Origin: Latescibacteria bacterium UBA6620
GTDB taxonomy: Bacteria > Latescibacterota > UBA2968
NCBI GenBank assembly: GCA_002433075.1
Contig: DJHM01000030.1
Span: 104,570 to 168,569 of the forward strand
Length of the DNA: 64,000 bases
Direction of reading: 5' to 3'
Shown piece by piece: positions 17,548 through 26,565 of this stretch (the first letter of the stretch is position 1; each line of letters starts with the position of its first letter). The position numbers and the translations under genes are program-made. The notes below the pieces were generated by a model. The model saw only the letters and a list, made by a program, of their open reading frames with translations. It did no database searches and was not told where the DNA came from.

Positions 17548-18541
17548 TCGAGCACTCTTCGGTAAAATGGTCGAAACCCCGAACATCCAACACCTCTCCC
17601 GACTTCAGATCCCGAACAATCCCGCACCCTTCAACAACTTCACCAATGCAGGTTAATTCGTTGTTTAATTGCAACTTGTGGCACAATTCAGGCTCTCCTG
17701 TCAAAGCCAATTCGTAATCTTCCCCGGCTGAGACCGCGAGCTGCTGGGCGGAGAGACGGGACAGTCGGCAGAATTCTTTCAGAGACGGGGAAATCGGAAT
17801 TTTCTCAAGATCCACGGTCATGTCGACCGAACTAGCCCGGGCCAGGTGCCCCAGATCAGAGGCCAGCCCGTCGGACAGATCGATCATGGCGGTGGCGAGA
17901 CCACTCTCCGCTAGGCGGCGCCCGAGCTCAACCCGAGGAAGAGGCCGATGGAGTCGTCTGAGCAGGTATTCCCGCTTCTTCTCAGCCAATCGATCGTCGT
18001 TCCCCGCCAAATGGAGCCCCGCCCCGGCATCCCCCAGGGTTCCCGACACGAAAATTCGGTCTCCAGGTCGCGCACCGGACCTATACAACACGTGATCGGC
18101 AGGCATGCGCCCCATCAACGTGAGCGAGAACACAAGCGGTCCATTCGTTCTGGTCGTATCGCCTCCGACGATATTCACACCATAACGGCGTCCACATGCA
18201 AAAATCCCCTCGAAAACCCGTTCGAGGTAGCCTGAATCGCACGTGGCGGAGGCACTCACCGAAAGCACAGAGTCTCTCGGCGTTCCCCCCATGGCAGCGA
18301 CGTCCGACAGGCTCACGGCCAGAATCTTATAACCCAGTCCCTCTGGCGCTGACCGATCGAACCAGAAGTGGATATCCTCGACCAGGGTGTCGGTCGTGAC
18401 CAGAAGGACCGAGTCTGAATCCAGCTCGAGAACAGCGCAATCATCGCCGATCCCCTTGATCACACCGTTTTCCCGCGCCAGACCGTGGGCGGCGATGCGA
18501 TCGATCAGACCGAACTCTCCCAACGACTTGAGGTCGCTCAC
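17543..18541 (-). CDS. thiL: Thiamine-monophosphate kinase
   Basis: ThiL phosphorylates thiamine monophosphate to the active diphosphate with ATP. The 332 residues show the family blocks: GEFGLIDRI at the N terminus, GIGDDCAVLE (Mg/ATP), TTDTLVEDIHFWFD, LSDVAAMGGTP, NIVGGDTTRT, and DLSDGLASDLGHLA. Length is typical. The GTG start at 18541 overlaps the stop of hisA (GTGA), so it is translated after hisA. No other thiamine biosynthesis gene is adjacent; thiI lies 14 kb away. Confidence 0.94.
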   Translation of the reverse strand: MSDLKSLGEFGLIDRIAAHGLARENGVIKGIGDDCAVLELDSDSVLLVTTDTLVEDIHFWFDRSAPEGLGYKILAVSLSDVAAMGGTPRDSVLSVSASATCDSGYLERVFEGIFACGRRYGVNIVGGDTTRTNGPLVFSLTLMGRMPADHVLYRSGARPGDRIFVSGTLGDAGAGLHLAGNDDRLAEKKREYLLRRLHRPLPRVELGRRLAESGLATAMIDLSDGLASDLGHLARASSVDMTVDLEKIPISPSLKEFCRLSRLSAQQLAVSAGEDYELALTGEPELCHKLQLNNELTCIGEVVEGCGIVRDLKSGEVLDVRGFDHFTEECST

Positions 18542-19302
18542 CCTCGCGCCTCCCGACGATGCCAGGCCAGAACATCGGCATAGGCCACGTCACCCCCGAA
18601 AATATCGAGCGCACTTCCTATTGTCAGATCCACGCGGCCCGCCCCGATGTCCCGAACTCGATCGAGGTCTTCGAGCGATCGGGCCCCTCCCGCGTAGGTC
18701 ACGGGGTTCGGACTCGCTTCACCCAGCATTGAAACGAGGTCTTCTTCGATCCCCATTCTCCTACCCTCGACATCCACCCCGTGCACGAGGAACTCGTCGC
18801 AATGTGCCGCCAGCTGCTCGAGGGAAGTCTTGTCTACGGCGACGTCTGTAAAGTGTTGCCAGCGATCCGTCACCACGTAGTAGGCATCGTCACGTCTGCG
18901 ACAGCTCAAGTCCAGCACGAGCCGCTCCCTCCCAACCGCAGCAACCAGATCCTCCAGGCGACTCTCATCGACGCGACCCTCGTGAAATACGTAGGAAGTG
19001 ACGATCACGTGGCTGGCGCCGCCACAGAGGTAGGCTTCCGCATTTTGCGGAGTGACCCCGCCACCAACCTGCATCCCCCCCGGAAACGCCGCCAGGGCCG
19101 AATAGGCTGCCTGCTCGCTGCCGGGACCGAGCATGATCACGTGTCCCCCACGCAGATCGTCGTCTCTGTATCGACCTGCCACCTCTGCCGCGGAGTCGAA
19201 AGATTCGAAGTGGGTGACGGGGCGCTGACCGTCCTTCAGTGTGGAACCCACAATCTGAACGACGTGGCCATCCCTGAGGTCGATGCAGGGCCTGAAATTC
19301 AC
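18538..19302 (-). CDS. hisA: HisA, eukaryote-type (HIS6-like) ProFAR isomerase
   Basis: HisA interconverts ProFAR and PRFAR in histidine synthesis. The GTG at 19302 follows an AAAGGAC ribosome site and gives 254 residues starting NFRPCIDLRDGHVVQIVGST; the longer ORF upstream is noise. The protein resembles yeast/plant HIS6 more than standard bacterial HisA: GHVIMLGPG, QVGGGV, ASHVIVTSYVF, RLVLDLSCRR, FLVHGVDVEG and GSALDIFGG all match HIS6 blocks I know. No other his gene is in the window. It is coupled to thiL. Confidence 0.88.
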   Translation of the reverse strand: MNFRPCIDLRDGHVVQIVGSTLKDGQRPVTHFESFDSAAEVAGRYRDDDLRGGHVIMLGPGSEQAAYSALAAFPGGMQVGGGVTPQNAEAYLCGGASHVIVTSYVFHEGRVDESRLEDLVAAVGRERLVLDLSCRRRDDAYYVVTDRWQHFTDVAVDKTSLEQLAAHCDEFLVHGVDVEGRRMGIEEDLVSMLGEASPNPVTYAGGARSLEDLDRVRDIGAGRVDLTIGSALDIFGGDVAYADVLAWHRREARG

Positions 19303-19434
19303 GCGCGTAAGTGTCCTTTTATTAGCGAGTTGCGTTCTCTGACAATATACCCGATCTCGCCCGAATCGCACCATCGTGTGGCGCCCCCCTGGAATGTGAC
19401 TTATCTTAGCCCGCCTCAAAAGGCTAACCATACC

Positions 19435-20556
19435 ATGCACGACCCACGATACGACCAACTCGCAGATCTGCTTACGGGGCACTCCACCCACGTCGACCCG
19501 GGTGAAAATGTGCTTATCGAAGCGACCGATATCCCCGATGGGATGGTGATCGCCCTCATCCGGTCGGTCCGCAGGCGAGGCGGCCACCCCCTCGTGACGG
19601 TCAAACACACCCGGATCCAACGGGAGCTGATTCAGGGCACGGATGACGAGGGAACCAACCTCGGCCTGATCGGGGATGTCGAAGCCTTCAGAATGGAGAA
19701 GATTCAGGCCTATGTCGCCCTCCGAGGCAATCACAACATCTCGGAGCTGTCCGACGTCCCACCCGAAACCATGCGACTCTACGAAACGCGCTGGCTGCGA
19801 CCCGTCCACTTCGGAATCCGGGTGCCGAAAACAAAATGGTGCGTGCTCCGCTGGCCCACCCCCTCCATGGCCCAGCAGGCCGAACAGAGCACCGAGGCCT
19901 TCGAGAACTTCTATTTCGACGTCTGTACACTAGACTACGGAAGAATGGCCAGCGCTCTCGAACCGCTCGTCAATCTGATTACCGGTACGGATCGAGTGCG
20001 TATCACCGGGCCAAACACGGACTTGACCTTCCGCATTGAAGGAATCCCCGTCATCGGATGCTCGGGACAGCATAATGTGCCCGACGGCGAATGCTACACG
20101 GCTCCGATTCGCGACTCGGTGGAGGGCAGGATCGTTCACAACACGCCGACCATCTACCGCGGTACTCGATTCTCTGAAATCGACCTGACCTTCGAGAAGG
20201 GCAGAATCGTGAAGGCGACGGCCGACCGGCCCGACGAACTGGCCGCCATTCTGGACTCTGACGAAGGCGCACGATACATCGGTGAATTCGCCATCGGGTT
20301 CAACCCCTACATCACGGAACCGATGCTCGACATCCTGTTCGACGAGAAGATCGCAGGGTCTTTTCACTTTACACCGGGACAAGCCTACGAATGGGCGGAC
20401 AACGGGAATCGTTCGGCCGTGCATTGGGATATGGTCACGATCCAGACGCCCGAATTCGGAGGGGGCGAAATCTGGTTCGACAATCAACTCATTAGAAAAG
20501 ATGGCCGCTTCGTCATCGATGAACTGGAAGAACTGAATCCCGAAAACCTCAAGTGA
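19435..20556 (+). CDS. M29-family metallo-aminopeptidase
   Basis: 373 residues from the ATG at 19435 (MHDPRYDQLADLL), preceded by AAAAGG; the ORF extension upstream lies antisense to hisA and is not real. It matches AmpS/aminopeptidase T, cytoplasmic two-metal enzymes removing N-terminal residues: FRIEGIPVIGCSGQHNVPDGE, IGEFAIGFNPYI, and SAVHWDMV, which supplies the HXD metal ligands. Acidic residues of GECYTAP and GEFAIG probably also bind metal. It is divergent from hisA across about 130 bases containing AT-rich promoter-like stretches. Confidence 0.88.
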   Translation: MHDPRYDQLADLLTGHSTHVDPGENVLIEATDIPDGMVIALIRSVRRRGGHPLVTVKHTRIQRELIQGTDDEGTNLGLIGDVEAFRMEKIQAYVALRGNHNISELSDVPPETMRLYETRWLRPVHFGIRVPKTKWCVLRWPTPSMAQQAEQSTEAFENFYFDVCTLDYGRMASALEPLVNLITGTDRVRITGPNTDLTFRIEGIPVIGCSGQHNVPDGECYTAPIRDSVEGRIVHNTPTIYRGTRFSEIDLTFEKGRIVKATADRPDELAAILDSDEGARYIGEFAIGFNPYITEPMLDILFDEKIAGSFHFTPGQAYEWADNGNRSAVHWDMVTIQTPEFGGGEIWFDNQLIRKDGRFVIDELEELNPENLK

Positions 20557-20577
20557 CAACCCGAAGGGGGACTGGGC

Positions 20578-21327
20578 ATGATCATCGCCGTCACGAACAC
20601 CAAAGGGGGGGTTGGCAAGACGACCACCACCGTCAATCTGGCCACCGGTCTGGCCGCTCGCAACAAGCGCACTCTAGTCGTCGATCTGGACCCACAGGGT
20701 CATTCGACACGCTGCTTCGTCCAGGGAGAGCTCGACCAGGACGTCAGCGACCTGATCATGGAGAAACCCTCCCAGGCTGCGCGGGCGGTCGTACCCTCCG
20801 AGTATGAACACCTCGATGTGGTCGGAGCAACCGACCGGCTGACGGAAACAGCAGAGCTCCTGCAGGCTCGCATTCGCCGGGAGGAACGACTCTCCCGGGC
20901 CCTCGATCACGTCGGCGATTATGACTACGTTCTCCTCGATTGTCCTCCCGTTCTCGGGGTACTCGCCTACAACGCGCTCGTTGCCGCTGACATGCTTCTC
21001 GTACCCGTGCAACCCGGCGTTGGATCTATCACGGGGCTCGATACGCTACTCGAATCGGCGGCCGAATTGCGGGACGAGGATGTGAGCGATCTCTCCTACC
21101 GAATCCTGACAACCATGTTCGAGATACGCACGACCCGTACGAATGCCCTCGTCGAAGAACTTCTCGAGGAACACCGCAGACGACTGCTCCGAACGGTGAT
21201 TTCGAAGAGTGAATCGCTCAATCAGGCAAACCTGCTCGGAAAACCCGTCGTCGCCTACACCTCGAGCTCCCGGGGCGCACAGGAGTATGATGCCCTGTGT
21301 GAGGAGATTCTGAGACTGCGCAGTTGA
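20578..21327 (+). CDS. ParA/Soj-family ATPase
   Basis: 249 residues with the deviant Walker A KGGVGKTTTTVNLA, then VVDLDPQGHST and YDYVLLDCPPVLGVL, as in chromosome-segregation ParA/Soj and related positioning ATPases. No ParB gene or parS site is visible nearby, so it could be an orphan ParA that positions another cargo. The ATG at 20578 sits 21 bases after the peptidase gene behind a GGGGGAC ribosome site. The last conserved part includes VVAYTSSSRGAQEYDALCEEIL. Confidence 0.88.
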   Translation: MIIAVTNTKGGVGKTTTTVNLATGLAARNKRTLVVDLDPQGHSTRCFVQGELDQDVSDLIMEKPSQAARAVVPSEYEHLDVVGATDRLTETAELLQARIRREERLSRALDHVGDYDYVLLDCPPVLGVLAYNALVAADMLLVPVQPGVGSITGLDTLLESAAELRDEDVSDLSYRILTTMFEIRTTRTNALVEELLEEHRRRLLRTVISKSESLNQANLLGKPVVAYTSSSRGAQEYDALCEEILRLRS

Positions 21328-21408
21328 GCGACGATCCATCGGTTGAACCATCTGAGCGGCGGTCCCTCGGGGCTTCCGCTTCTGTTTGATTCGGGTATAT
21401 TGGCCCTC

Positions 21409-23823
21409 ATGTCGGACCACTTCGAGATGGGTCTCCCCATCAAGGGCATGACCTGCGCAGCCTGTGTCGACACCGTCGAACGAGCACTCTCTGAAGCGCC
21501 TGGTGTCGAAAGCGCGGCGGTCAACCTGGCAACATCCTCAGCCCGTCTGCTCGTCGACATCGAACGCACAGATGCCAACCAGATCGCCAGTGCGATTCGG
21601 GCAGCTGGTTACGACGTGGCTCCTGTCAGCACCCGGTTCGAGATTCACGGAATGCACTGCGCTTCCTGTGTAGGCCTCGTCGAGAATGCTGTTCGAAACC
21701 TACCTGCCGTTCAGCAGGCCGAGGTAAGCCTGACCACCGGCGAGGCTCTGGTCGATCACTTCGGTCCGATCGAGGATGAGGTCGTCTCCGCTGCCAGGTC
21801 CGCCGGGTATGACGCCACCGTCTCGCACACCCGCAGGGTAGAGGATACAGCCGAGGAAGACGAACCAGGTCTCAAGATCAGGTTCGTCATCGCGACTTCG
21901 CTGTCCGTTGTGCTGATGGCTCTGGGAATGGCTGCGTCACGAATCTCCCTCGATATGGGAGTCGTTCACCTTCTCCTGCTCCTTACCGCAACCCCGATCC
22001 AGTTCTGGTGCGGGTGGCCCTTTCTCCAGGGATTCTTCAGCGCACTCCGACACCGGCATACCAATATGAACAGTCTGATCGCGGTGGGCACCCTTGCCGC
22101 CTACGGCTACAGCACGGCGGTCACGGTAAGCCCGTGGGTATCGGGATCTCCCCCGTCCGACCACGTCTACTTCGACACGGCCGCGATGATCATCACGTTC
22201 ATTCTGCTTGGGCGGGTTCTCGAAGGCCGTGCTCGTCGTCGAGCTTCCGGCGCCATCCAAGCTCTGATGAACCTCCGACCGGAAACTGCCTTCGTCGTAC
22301 GTGACGGCGTAGAGGTCGAAACTCCAGTCGCTCGCGTGCTACCCGGCGACAAGGTCAGAATCAGGCCGGGCAGTCGGATTCCCGTCGATGGAACGATTGT
22401 CGAAGGTCATTCGGCTGTGGACGAGGCTCTTCTCACAGGTGAGAGTCTGCCCGTTGAAAAACGACAGGGAGACGATGTAGTCGCCGGCAGCGTCAACACG
22501 ACGGGCTCTTTTCTATTGGATGTCACTGCGATCGGTGAAGAGACCGTCCTGGGCCGCATCGTCGACATGGTCCGTAACGCACAGGCCTCGAAGGCACCCA
22601 TCCAGCGACTGGCGGACCGGATCGCAGGGGTATTCGTCCCCGTGGTCTTCGGCCTGGCCACCGCCACTTTCGCCCTCTGGTGGTCCATCGGGGGTGAACT
22701 GGAGCCCGCCCTCATCAACTCCGTAGCCGTCCTCATCATTTCCTGTCCTTGCGCTCTGGGGCTGGCCACCCCGACGGCCATCCTTGTCGGGACAGGACGT
22801 GGAGCCCAGCTTGGCGTCCTGTTCAAGCAAGGCGAGACCCTCGAGACGATCCACCGATGCCGGGCGATCGTTTTCGATAAAACTGGCACCCTCACTACGG
22901 GCGAACCTCGCGTGACGGATCTGATCGCTTTTGACGATCACGATGAGTCAGCTGTCCTGGGCGCGGCTGCCGCTGCAGAATCCCAGTCGGAGCACCCCCT
23001 GGCCAGAGCGATCGTGCGGGAAGCGTCAGAGCGCAGGCTCGCACTGCCACAGCCAACGACGTTCGAAGCGATCCCCGGAGGTGGGGTCCGCGCCGTCGTC
23101 GAACAACAGCAGATCGTACTGGGAAGCGCACGCTTGATGCGATCGGAGGGGATCGCGCCGAAGGAGGATGGAGCTCAACAACTCGAAGAGGAAGGAAAGT
23201 CGACGGTCTACGTGTGTAGCAACGGGACGCTCATCGGGCTGATCGCATTATCCGATACTGTGCGACCCGAAGCTCGTGAAACCATCCAGAGCCTCCACGA
23301 CGACGGTTTCGAAGTCGTGATGCTTACCGGGGACAACGCACGGACAGCGGCTGCCGTTGCTCGTAAGATTGAGATCGACCTCGTCGTGGCCGACGTCCGA
23401 CCTGACGCAAAGGCGGACCGCATCCGGGTTCTTCAGCTAGAACGAGGGACCGTCGGCATGGTCGGTGACGGAAACAATGACGCACCCGCTCTGGCGCAAG
23501 CCGACGTTGGAGTCGCAATCGGAACCGGTACGGACGTGGCGGTTGAGAGTGCGGACGTCGTCCTTATCAGGGACAATCTTAGCGGGGTCGGCGACGCCAT
23601 CGCCCTTTCGCGTCGGACGATGCGCATCATCAGGCAAAACCTGTTCTGGGCGTTCGCATACAACATCCTGCTGATTCCGGTTGCCGCACTCGGCCTCCTC
23701 AATCCAATGGGGGGTCCGATGCTGGCCGGAATCGCGATGGCCTTCAGCTCACTCTCGGTCGTTTCGAACGCATTGAGACTTCGCCGGTTTCAACCCTCCG
23801 AAACCGTTTACTCGCCCACGTAG
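21409..23823 (+). CDS. copA: Copper-exporting P1B-type ATPase
   Basis: The ATG at 21409 begins MSDHFEMGLPIKGMTCAAC; an earlier in-frame ATG adds 22 residues without homology. Two N-terminal HMA domains carry GMTCAAC and GMHCASC. Eight membrane helices follow, with the Cu+ site CPC in SCPCALGLATPT (about residues 446-448). The catalytic parts are LTGESLPVEK, the phosphorylation site DKTGTLT near residue 490, SEHPLA, and GDGNNDAPAL near 686. It exports Cu+ from the cytoplasm at the cost of ATP. No copper regulator or chaperone gene is adjacent. It overlaps the convergent amidase by 16 bases. Confidence 0.95.
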   Translation: MSDHFEMGLPIKGMTCAACVDTVERALSEAPGVESAAVNLATSSARLLVDIERTDANQIASAIRAAGYDVAPVSTRFEIHGMHCASCVGLVENAVRNLPAVQQAEVSLTTGEALVDHFGPIEDEVVSAARSAGYDATVSHTRRVEDTAEEDEPGLKIRFVIATSLSVVLMALGMAASRISLDMGVVHLLLLLTATPIQFWCGWPFLQGFFSALRHRHTNMNSLIAVGTLAAYGYSTAVTVSPWVSGSPPSDHVYFDTAAMIITFILLGRVLEGRARRRASGAIQALMNLRPETAFVVRDGVEVETPVARVLPGDKVRIRPGSRIPVDGTIVEGHSAVDEALLTGESLPVEKRQGDDVVAGSVNTTGSFLLDVTAIGEETVLGRIVDMVRNAQASKAPIQRLADRIAGVFVPVVFGLATATFALWWSIGGELEPALINSVAVLIISCPCALGLATPTAILVGTGRGAQLGVLFKQGETLETIHRCRAIVFDKTGTLTTGEPRVTDLIAFDDHDESAVLGAAAAAESQSEHPLARAIVREASERRLALPQPTTFEAIPGGGVRAVVEQQQIVLGSARLMRSEGIAPKEDGAQQLEEEGKSTVYVCSNGTLIGLIALSDTVRPEARETIQSLHDDGFEVVMLTGDNARTAAAVARKIEIDLVVADVRPDAKADRIRVLQLERGTVGMVGDGNNDAPALAQADVGVAIGTGTDVAVESADVVLIRDNLSGVGDAIALSRRTMRIIRQNLFWAFAYNILLIPVAALGLLNPMGGPMLAGIAMAFSSLSVVSNALRLRRFQPSETVYSPT

Positions 23824-24911
23824 TCCAGAATACCCTTCACGACACGATCCGCATCTTCCTCGCGCGTTTCGTGGAACCGCAGCGCCCACGCGTCACCCAC
23901 GAACGCAACGTTTCGTATCTCCACCAGTACTTCCGCACGCGCCCGATTCCCGCGCAGCACCGCCAAATTCCTTCCACCCATCTGAGCAGGTACAGTTGGA
24001 GAATCGAGGGCGCGTCGGAGCGACTCTGCGAGCTTCTTGGATGCCCGGTCGACCCGGCGCCCCTTTTTCTGGTAGATCACGAGCGGTCCCTTCGGACGCC
24101 CCGGGCTATTGTCTGCGTGCAGTGAAACGAACAGCGTCTTGGACCGGCCGCCGAAGAAAGCGTTCGAGATCCGTACGCGTCTATTGATGTTGTCCGACCC
24201 TGGACGGGAGCCGTTCTTCGACGATCTGCTCATAGCCGGATCGTTGTAGACTTCGTTCTGCTCGTTTACGAAGGTGCTTGAGGCCGGGGTGTTATCTCGC
24301 CGAAGGTGATTGGGGCTGATCACCGTCAGGTCGACCGAGGCCCCATAAAGCAGTAAACGCTCGAACACTCGCAACGCGATGTCATAGACATACTCATCCT
24401 CGACGACGTGGACGCCCCGGTCGCGTCCATCCCGGTTCGAAACGATGGCGCCGGGATCCCGTCCTCCGTGCCCAGGATCGATCACGATCCGCCACCCTCT
24501 AAGCGGTTTCTTTCGCCCCTTGATTCGGGCAAACCGCACCTCGAGTTCAGACCGGTGCGATGCCAGGAGGCCGCGTGCCCGAGCGAAGTCTCTCGCGGGC
24601 GTGCCGCTGGACCCCTCAGCATAGTCCCGGGTATCCTGTAGATCCCGGGCCGGACGTGTGTGGTAATACGGCCCATTGGGCAGCAGGAATTCTCGGATCT
24701 TCTCTCCGACCTGCAATTGCTGGCCTGGATAAATGCGAGGGGATTTCAACCCGTTGATCTTCTTGATCCGGGCGACCGAGGTTCGGAATCGGCGGGCGAT
24801 CTCCCACAGAGAGTCGCCTCGTTGGACCTCGTAAGTTGCGGACAGCCCCAACGCCGGAACGTTAAGAAGCAGGATGCACCATACGAGGATCGGTATGCGG
24901 TAACGCGACAT
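23808..24911 (-). CDS. Secreted LysM N-acetylmuramoyl-L-alanine amidase
   Basis: Starting at the ATG at 24911, the 367-residue product has a signal peptide (MSRYRIPILVWCILLLNVPALGLSA in part), one LysM domain (YEVQRGDSLWEIARRFRTS) near residues 26-70 for peptidoglycan binding, and a C-terminal Amidase_3 domain. Zinc and catalytic positions are visible: IDPGHGGRDPGA, VVEDEYVYDIAL and SLHADNS. It should cleave the amide between MurNAc and the stem peptide, as AmiC does in cell separation. A roughly 65-residue insert lies between E and the SLHADN strand. The ORF upstream of 24911 is probably untranslated. Confidence 0.9.
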   Translation of the reverse strand: MSRYRIPILVWCILLLNVPALGLSATYEVQRGDSLWEIARRFRTSVARIKKINGLKSPRIYPGQQLQVGEKIREFLLPNGPYYHTRPARDLQDTRDYAEGSSGTPARDFARARGLLASHRSELEVRFARIKGRKKPLRGWRIVIDPGHGGRDPGAIVSNRDGRDRGVHVVEDEYVYDIALRVFERLLLYGASVDLTVISPNHLRRDNTPASSTFVNEQNEVYNDPAMSRSSKNGSRPGSDNINRRVRISNAFFGGRSKTLFVSLHADNSPGRPKGPLVIYQKKGRRVDRASKKLAESLRRALDSPTVPAQMGGRNLAVLRGNRARAEVLVEIRNVAFVGDAWALRFHETREEDADRVVKGILDYVGE

Positions 24912-25095
24912 GTTTGATCTACGCTGGAGGGAGGGGAGCCCTGCGGGGTGCCAAACTTTATTAACTTTGGGGATTTCGGACAACCGGCTTCTAAATCGTC
25001 GTTGAACGCTGTATCTTTCACCGAGTCGGTCCAGCACGCCACCAGAGTGGTGGATAACGCCAAATTGGTGCTCGAAGACGAACAGCGGGAGAATT

Positions 25096-25127
25096 GCATA
25101 AACAATATATAGAACAACTATTTATGC
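25096..25127. promoter_or_regulatory. Inverted repeat upstream of pspA (possible activator site)
   Basis: GCATAAA (25096-25102) and TTTATGC (25121-25127) form a perfect 7-base inverted repeat in an AT-rich stretch. It is centred about 42 bases upstream of the sigma-54 -24 element. Enhancer sites of sigma-54 activators are usually somewhat farther away, so the assignment is tentative. The whole gap 24912-25232 holds this repeat and the promoter but no gene I can support. Confidence 0.4.
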
Positions 25128-25152
25128 TAAAAAATAAGGGACTGTAAAGTAC

Positions 25153-25166
25153 GGCACGTCCCTTGC
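25153..25166 (+). promoter_or_regulatory. Sigma-54 (-24/-12) promoter of the psp operon
   Basis: The sequence CGGCACGTCCCTTGCC matches the sigma-54 consensus TGGCACG-N4-TTGC at every position except the first T. The invariant GG (25153-25154) and GC (25165-25166) are exactly 10 bases apart. Transcription would start near 25178, leaving a leader of about 55 bases before the strong ribosome site at 25220-25230. An AAGGGAC/GTCCCTT inverted repeat (25136-25164) overlaps it. pspA of E. coli is also transcribed from a sigma-54 promoter. Confidence 0.75.
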
Positions 25167-25232
25167 CAACGTAAGCGGTGCGAATGAGGCACCCCGAACG
25201 CTGGTGCGGTGGCTGGTTGAAAGGAGAAGGAA

Positions 25233-25913
25233 ATGACCAAGGGCATCTTTTCCAGGATGGCCGACATCGTGAAGGCCAACATCAACGACCTGCTCACGAA
25301 AGCCGAAGATCCGGAGAAAATGATCCGACAGATGATCCTCGAGATGGAAGAAGCGGTCAACAAAGCGACCGCCTCTGTCGGAACGGCCGTCGCAAACGAG
25401 AAACGACTCGAGCGACAGTACCTGGCCCAGGAGGATCAGATCGAATCCTGGCAGAAAAAAGCCGAGCTGGCCGTCGAATCCGGCGAGGACAAACTGGCCC
25501 AACGAGCCCTCGAGCGAAAAGCCGCTCTTCAGGAGGCACTCGACGATCTGAACGCCGCCCTCGAGGAAAGCCAGAAAACCTCTACTCAGCTCAAGGAGCA
25601 GATGCAGAAGCTGAAAGCCAAGTTGGATGAGGCACGGGCTAGACAGGGAGCATTGATCGCCCGCCAGAAGGCCGCCCAGGCACGCAAGCAAATCGCCCAG
25701 GGGGGGCTCGCCGGAGTCGGCGATGACGCTTTCTCCAGCTTCGAGCGGTTCCGAGACCGGGTCGAAACGACCGAAGCCGAGGCGGACGCGCACCAGGAGT
25801 TGGCAGGACCCGACGCCTCACTCGACGATCAATTCGGGAAGCTGGAACGACGGCAGGCTGTCGAAGACGAGCTCGAGGCTCTGAAGAAGAAGATGGGAAA
25901 GAACGATGCCTAG
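25233..25913 (+). CDS. pspA: Phage shock protein A (PspA/IM30 family)
   Basis: PspA is a peripheral inner-membrane protein of the ESCRT-III superfamily that coats and stabilises damaged membranes. The 226 residues show the N-terminal amphipathic helix (GIFSRMADIVKANINDLL), the conserved AEDPEKMIRQMILEMEEAV, and a long coiled coil to residue about 170, then a C-terminal helix after a short linker. Length is normal. An AAAGGAGAAGG ribosome site precedes the ATG. It is the first gene of an apparent eight-gene operon behind a sigma-54 promoter and overlaps the next gene by 8 bases. Confidence 0.95.
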   Translation: MTKGIFSRMADIVKANINDLLTKAEDPEKMIRQMILEMEEAVNKATASVGTAVANEKRLERQYLAQEDQIESWQKKAELAVESGEDKLAQRALERKAALQEALDDLNAALEESQKTSTQLKEQMQKLKAKLDEARARQGALIARQKAAQARKQIAQGGLAGVGDDAFSSFERFRDRVETTEAEADAHQELAGPDASLDDQFGKLERRQAVEDELEALKKKMGKNDA

Positions 25914-26547
25914 ATACGCGAATTTTGTCGAAGAGATCGTCGCGGAAGTTTCCGGCGGACTCAAAGACGCAGAGAACAACATTCGACGCGAATGGCACTG
26001 GGCAAAGAACGAATGGACCGCCAGAACATCGAGCGACCTTCGTTCTGCAAGCAGCAAGTTCAGAGATGTGCCAAACCGAGTATCGGACATCGCGACCGAC
26101 GGAGGCTGTCTTATGCGGTATATGTTCGCCTACTCGATCAAAGGTTTCGCGGCCCTGATGGGACTGAGCGGCGTCATCGCCATCATCGCCGGGGTCTCCA
26201 AGGGCAAGACGGACGGCATCACGATCGGCCTATGTCTCCTCGTCTTCGCACAGGGCAGTTTCTGGGTCGGTCATAGGACCCAGAAGGCAGCAGACCGCCG
26301 GGTGGACGAAAAGGACCAGAACCGGCTGCTGCGTCTCGCACGAGACCGCGGTGGGAGCCTTTCCGTCATTGAGGCGGCAACGGATCTTCGACTGACGGTC
26401 GACAAGACCGAGACGATGCTTCGGGACCTCTCGGCTCGTGGGTACGCCGAAGTGCGAGTCTCCGAATCCGGCCTCCTTGTCTACCGCTTCCACGAGATCG
26501 ACCGGGCGGACGAGAAGCCTCACGCCAGGTCGGTTGACGAGCTTTAG
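25906..26547 (+). CDS. Membrane protein with C-terminal winged-helix-like domain, PspA-linked
   Basis: 213 residues. An N-terminal amphipathic/helical part (ANFVEEIVAEVSGGLKDAEN) precedes two transmembrane helices, about residues 80-97 (FAALMGLSGVIAIIAGV) and 103-120 (GITIGLCLLVFAQGSFWV). The cytoplasmic C-terminal part, about residues 138-195, reads as a winged helix: LLRLARDRGGSLSVIEAATD, then METMLRDLSARGYAEV-like helix and a SESGLLVYRF wing. It is not PspC. It may tie the membrane state to regulation or hold PspA. Overlap with pspA implies coupling. Confidence 0.65.
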   Translation: MPRYANFVEEIVAEVSGGLKDAENNIRREWHWAKNEWTARTSSDLRSASSKFRDVPNRVSDIATDGGCLMRYMFAYSIKGFAALMGLSGVIAIIAGVSKGKTDGITIGLCLLVFAQGSFWVGHRTQKAADRRVDEKDQNRLLRLARDRGGSLSVIEAATDLRLTVDKTETMLRDLSARGYAEVRVSESGLLVYRFHEIDRADEKPHARSVDEL

Positions 26548-26565
26548 GCCTACAGGAGAGAACCG

